From IMG/VR virus record IMGVR_UViG_3300029319_000196, positions 1 through 35,331 of that record: a stretch of 35,331 bases of DNA; one strand, given 5' to 3'. How positions within the stretch are numbered: the first letter of the stretch is position 1; each line of letters starts with the position of its first letter. This DNA is from a virus. The notes under the pieces are model-generated. The model was not told where the DNA came from. It made no database searches and saw nothing but the letters and a program-made list of their open reading frames with translations. The translations under genes and the position numbers were made by a program. Positions 32,601-35,331 of this stretch are shown here, piece after piece.

Positions 32601-32712
32601 ATTTACATTGACTTTGGGAAGTGAAAATATGAGTAATGCTACTGGTAATGTTGTTTTAGTTAGAATTGCCCTAAACACAGGTCAAACCGTATCAAGCCTC
32701 AGCATAAGTTAG
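29677..32712 (+). CDS. Modular tail-fibre protein with PKD domain
   Basis: A 1011-residue fibre protein. The N terminus has a shaft-like beta-stripe pattern (FVVKNGIEVNENLIVADSIT, RVGVGSTTPNATLDVKG) shared with other fibre proteins here. About residues 263-350 form a PKD-type domain: a YDYDWGDGNIDYN core, HTYTNPLGGVFSVAVTAKDS and a following strand. A second PKD-like unit follows (YSINWGDESAI, GTKSTGLDTITLTL, about 355-465). The rest is beta-rich with Gly/Ser/Thr and ends with repeats of NGWLNASATYAGSG and GSGAGGNGSDG. PKD domains bind polysaccharide or protein in surface proteins, which fits host attachment. It is coupled by a short gap to the 577-aa gene. Confidence 0.75.
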   Translation: MAVSKNFVVKNGIEVNENLIVADSITNRVGVGSTTPNATLDVKGKVASNTATITDQFIVGSSGTVFNVYSNEANIVGGGDTVIIGGKTSIDNSLTVEQLATFKSSVVIDSAATLRLPVGATTERPSPAEIGQIRYNNTLNTFEGYGGGNVWNSLAGLRDVDSDTFIIAESIPSADEDILYIYNKGVLSGTISSTEKNFVGVVSANSYLGEGGNLTLGTGNTDGNLVTPGALNTFTSNTKLIDSIDDLNELALNIIKNTTVTEVDFSADTLAGGSPLTVTATVTHTGNADFYDYDWGDGNIDYNQSTANKSHTYTNPLGGVFSVAVTAKDSSGAGAGSSQTQTRSNYITVYTPDPDVTFELYRTTTGGTALTGNDLYVLEGEYLYLDNNTTRTSNGVSPTYSINWGDESAISLVNSNTVGGGASESAPRLGHQWVEGTKSTGLDTITLTLATHTTADPAILPLSGTKQIKVYEDTPTLPNDLSTKTLPPPATVGVPARLAVGFADNIPGGTSLTAGNAVNRVTGVATAGPLQSFAYNADSGFLQALVNGVGRGGRTLTTGDQSGTYTDLIIFSEQDYQLLDADGDDVTLANSIYYPGFARGFKAGITSSSLPFGMNGMQLTHTESGNTNVAEFMRDYLTVTPTVSIASAQVTELSGSNKRFVSGIPHYRTGDQIRVSGLSVDNLTGNTYADATNIIEIDDSTNLEGTTGSSITNSDFNYLAINNLISPMLTGSIPNAGVGTITGYDVGILPVDITSANVKCINKLKVRAQNNNGFGSYTSDLVTKVMVHNAEQSGISEIAIPVADALGSIYDDDGVRIFDFNAATADNPSFNGSTNFYTNNPYTESSDPGVSGTKEATIRFGVLKHDVTDYSNGYLPVGPDRTLDTGTQYFTFAFRRQLVANFTVNINSSTGIHGLWIAAPGTQIDSTSGLNGWLNASATYAGSGVPGSGAGGNGSDGCAFTSGDRVTTGSAINDAFTLTLGSENMSNATGNVVLVRIALNTGQTVSSLSIS

Positions 32713-32727
32713 GAGATTATTTAAAAA

Positions 32728-34461
32728 ATGGCAATTTCAGATTCCCAAAAAGTTGATTATCTTTGGAAAAAACTTGGTTATGGTAAAGCAAAGACCGATA
32801 TAAGTGCTAATAAGCACGCAAATAATGAGTCTATTGCTAGTCCCATACTTATGAGAGGTGGCAATGTCTGGGCACAATCAGACGAAGTACCTACCGCATT
32901 GCCCGCAAGTAGTACAAATCTTGTAACAGTTTATCCAACAACAAACCCAGTAGAAACTACTGCGGATGGTACTGCAACATTAAATAGAACTTGGACAACT
33001 GGACATACTGATTGGATTCCACCAGAATTTGGTGCAACATATGCAGTAAAAATATATCTCCATACTTCTGGAGATGCTGCTAATGCTGCATCAAGTGGAA
33101 CTCAATTATTTGCTGCTGGTTCTGAAAATAATGACGAATGGTTTTTTGATTATCAAGCAGGTGTCTTACACTTTATGGGAGATAATCTTCCCCATGGAGT
33201 AAGTTTTAGTGGAAAAAGTATTTACGTTAGTGGTGGTAGATACGCTGGTATTCAAGGCGTAACCGAACTAAATGGTATTGGAATTGCAACTGGTCCACAT
33301 GATCTTAATGTTCCAGGAACTTTAGTTGGTTCGGCAGTCACTCTATTTGATTTTAGAGGAGTTGGTGTTGCAACTGTTTATTACGACTCTGGAATTGGAA
33401 CAGTATTTTTTGAAGGTGCTGGAGAGTCCACTGTTGGTATTGGAACTGAAGCACCAGCTGATCCAGATGGGGGAGACCTTTGGTATAATGTCATGGATGG
33501 CAGAACTTATGTCTACTACGATGAGGCAATCGCTGGAGTAGGCACTGCTCGATTCTGGATTGATGCGGCACCATTTAACGTTGGTGAAATTGATATTATT
33601 AATATTAATGCAACTACTTTAACCGTATCTGGTGCTTCTTCGGTAGGAAATTTTGTTTCTAGTGGAGCAGCAGAACTCAATAATTTAAGTGTCACTGGAG
33701 TTTCTACATTTTCAAATACAGTAGGTTTTACTACAGCTACATTTGCTGATAATAAGAAAATTCTTTTGGGTGATAACACTGATTTACAAATATATCACGA
33801 CGGAACAAGAAGCATCATTGATAATCCAAGATTAAATGATTTAAGAATACAGACATCAGAGAATATACTTTCTATAACTCATAATGGTGGCATTGAAATT
33901 TACAACAATAATAACTCAAGATTTATATCTTCTGATTCTGGAAACACATTACGTGGACAATCCGAATTAGATAAGGTTAATATTTCTGGAATTACCACTA
34001 TTTCCGGTCCAACAAACCTTAATAGTTTAAATGCAACTGGCATATGTACAATATCAAACCTATCTGCATCTATTCTTACTGTTGATGGATTCCTCAATAT
34101 TAATGAGGTTACTGAAGTTGTTGGAAACTTAACCGGTGCTGGTGGAGGTGGTGATGTTACACATGATTTAGAAACCAGTGCATTATGGTATCATACTTCA
34201 ATTGCAGGTAATTTTACTATTGATGCTACTAATGTACCAACTGAGAATAACAGAGCAATAGCAATGACTTTGATTTTGGATCAAGGAGTAAATGGATATG
34301 TTCCTAGTGGATTTAAAATAGATGGTGTTGCCCAAGTGATCAAGTGGCAAGGTGGAGTTCAACCAACACCAAGCACACTTAACATAGATACTGTAACATT
34401 TACAATGCTTAGAGTAAATAATGCGTGGAAAGTACTCGGACAACTAACTATTTTTGACTAA
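32728..34461 (+). CDS. Tail-fibre protein with C-terminal domain shared with the 1961-aa protein
   Basis: A 577-residue fibre-type protein. Residues 1-45 contain a KVDYLWKKLGYGKAKTDISA attachment-like segment, then beta-rich modules including HTDWIPPEFGATYAVKIYLH and an IPDPDGGDLWYN-type region (ADPDGGDLWYNVMDGRTYVY). Shaft stripes (SVGNFVSSGAAELNNLSVTG, LGDNTDLQIYHDGTRSIIDN) follow. The last ~105 residues (VTHDLETSALWYHTSIAGN..., IKWQGGVQPTP...VTFTMLRV) align with the C terminus of the 1961-aa protein, pointing to an exchangeable tip or trimerisation domain. AGGAG (32711-32715) overlaps the upstream stop. Its stop TAA shares its last base with the next ATG (TAATG). Confidence 0.75.
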   Translation: MAISDSQKVDYLWKKLGYGKAKTDISANKHANNESIASPILMRGGNVWAQSDEVPTALPASSTNLVTVYPTTNPVETTADGTATLNRTWTTGHTDWIPPEFGATYAVKIYLHTSGDAANAASSGTQLFAAGSENNDEWFFDYQAGVLHFMGDNLPHGVSFSGKSIYVSGGRYAGIQGVTELNGIGIATGPHDLNVPGTLVGSAVTLFDFRGVGVATVYYDSGIGTVFFEGAGESTVGIGTEAPADPDGGDLWYNVMDGRTYVYYDEAIAGVGTARFWIDAAPFNVGEIDIININATTLTVSGASSVGNFVSSGAAELNNLSVTGVSTFSNTVGFTTATFADNKKILLGDNTDLQIYHDGTRSIIDNPRLNDLRIQTSENILSITHNGGIEIYNNNNSRFISSDSGNTLRGQSELDKVNISGITTISGPTNLNSLNATGICTISNLSASILTVDGFLNINEVTEVVGNLTGAGGGGDVTHDLETSALWYHTSIAGNFTIDATNVPTENNRAIAMTLILDQGVNGYVPSGFKIDGVAQVIKWQGGVQPTPSTLNIDTVTFTMLRVNNAWKVLGQLTIFD

Positions 34462-35331
34462 TGCCTATTATCGCGTCTGCTACTTCTGGAAATGCTGCTG
34501 GTAGAACACCACCAAGTCCTACTTTTGATGTAGTTGCATCTAGAACCTCTTTAGATGAAACAACAGATCAAACAGTAACTTTTAATGTTACAACTACTAA
34601 CCTTTTAGATGGAACTGTACTATATTACACATTGACTGGAGTGAATGTAAATCAATTTGATTTCACCTCAAACTCCACATTTGGTAATTTTACCATTAAT
34701 AATGATGCAGGATCTTTTTCATTTACAACTACAGAAGATTATTTTACCGAAGGATTTGAAACCGTTACAATTTCTCTTCGCAGGGGAAGTATTACCGGTC
34801 AAATTGTAGATCAAAAAACTGTTGTAATATCTGATTCATCTCAAGATCCAACTTATACTGTCACGCCTTCTTCTACATCAGTAGATGAGGGAAGTTCTTT
34901 TACATTTGATGTCACTACCGATAAACCAATACCTGGTTTAGTATACTACACACTTGATGGCAGTGGTGCTCTTGGTGCTAATCTTGATGATGATGATTTT
35001 GTAACAGTGTCATATGGAATAGTTTCTCTTGATGGAGCAAGTGGGGGAGGTGTTGCGTCATCAACAACAACTATTAATATAGAGCCTGATTATATCACAG
35101 AAGGCACAGAATTATTTGTAATTAATATCAGATCTGGAGGATACACTGGAGGAATATATACAACTTCGGAAAGTATTCAAATTAATGATACAGCAGATTA
35201 TCCAGAAGTTGAAATCTTACCAAGTGCTCCATCTGTAGATGAAGGAAGTAATATAGATTTCACATTTACCACAACTGGTGCTCCAATTGGATATACCGTA
35301 TATTATGCCGTATCTGGAGTTTCAACTGCTG
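34461..35331 (+). CDS. Calx-beta-repeat fibre protein, 3'-truncated by the window end
   Basis: ATG at 34461 overlaps the previous stop by one base, and the frame is open for at least 290 codons to the window edge. At least three repeats of about 100 residues are visible, starting ASRTSLDETTDQTVTFNVTT, PSSTSVDEGSSFTFDVTT and PSAPSVDEGSNIDFTFTTTG, each followed by a V/LYYT/A-x-x-G strand and a TEG-x-E-x-x-x-I segment. This matches Calx-beta-like domains, common in large phage fibres and bacterial surface proteins. It continues the fibre operon. Its full length and C-terminal domain lie outside the window. Confidence 0.8.
   Translation, partial: MPIIASATSGNAAGRTPPSPTFDVVASRTSLDETTDQTVTFNVTTTNLLDGTVLYYTLTGVNVNQFDFTSNSTFGNFTINNDAGSFSFTTTEDYFTEGFETVTISLRRGSITGQIVDQKTVVISDSSQDPTYTVTPSSTSVDEGSSFTFDVTTDKPIPGLVYYTLDGSGALGANLDDDDFVTVSYGIVSLDGASGGGVASSTTTINIEPDYITEGTELFVINIRSGGYTGGIYTTSESIQINDTADYPEVEILPSAPSVDEGSNIDFTFTTTGAPIGYTVYYAVSGVSTA

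Noticed and set aside
1-35331. CRISPR array, insertion sequence, integrase or attachment site
   Set aside because: No regularly spaced repeats, transposase-like genes or integrase motifs were seen. The repeats present are protein-level modules within fibre genes.

Overview
The window is part of a T4-like myovirus genome, almost certainly a cyanophage infecting marine Synechococcus or Prochlorococcus. The evidence is a T4 core set (gp32, gp53, gp48, gp4, gp54-like, gp26, gp27, gp5), AT-rich coding dominated by AGA arginine codons, T4-type late promoter boxes (TATAAATA), two phage tRNAs, a 2OG-Fe(II) oxygenase, a CP12-like small protein, and very large modular fibre proteins. No host chromosome genes, insertion sequences, integrase or CRISPR array were seen.

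Layout. (1) 1-806: 3' part of gp32 on + strand. (2) 807-3596: a minus-strand late operon, gp4 - unknown 116 aa - gp48 - gp53, convergent with gp32 and started by a perfect TATAAATA box at 3627-3620. (3) 3629-12704: plus-strand tail-tube and baseplate-hub operon: gp54-like, gp26, a small ORF reachable from gp26 by a predicted -1 ribosomal frameshift, two paralogous tape-measure-like proteins with different predicted peptidoglycan-cutting domains, gp27, a CP12-like protein, and gp5 without a lysozyme domain. (4) 12741-20174: a 1517-aa structural protein with repeated PA14-like cassettes, a separate beta-helix protein that may replace the C-terminal spike of gp5, two tandem paralogues of unknown function, and a 2OG-Fe(II) oxygenase. 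(5) 20155-22061: a compact cassette that looks early-expressed. It opens with a consensus sigma-70 promoter (TTGACA-N17-TATAAT), carries five small genes or ORFs, tRNA-Leu(UAA), tRNA-Thr(UGU) and a Mom-like GNAT protein, and ends in a strong rho-independent terminator. (6) 22102-35331: a run of large fibre/adhesin-type genes (1961, 550, 1011, 577 and at least 290 aa), the last cut by the window end.

How the parts work together. Most of the window builds the contractile-tail baseplate, hub and fibres from late promoters, several of which lie directly on the stop codon of the preceding gene. Cell-wall cutting appears to have moved from the gp5 spike to the tape-measure-like proteins. The CP12-like gene and the oxygenase are probably host-directed or virion-modifying functions carried inside late operons. 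The tRNA/Mom-like cassette is an island with host-type transcription signals inside late genes.

The strongest candidates for something new are the gp26 frameshift (slippery heptamer T TTT TTC, stem-loop, missing Shine-Dalgarno, open -1 frame), the rearranged hub and spike, and the consensus early promoter driving the tRNA/Mom-like island. All function calls come from reading the sequence; no database search was run.
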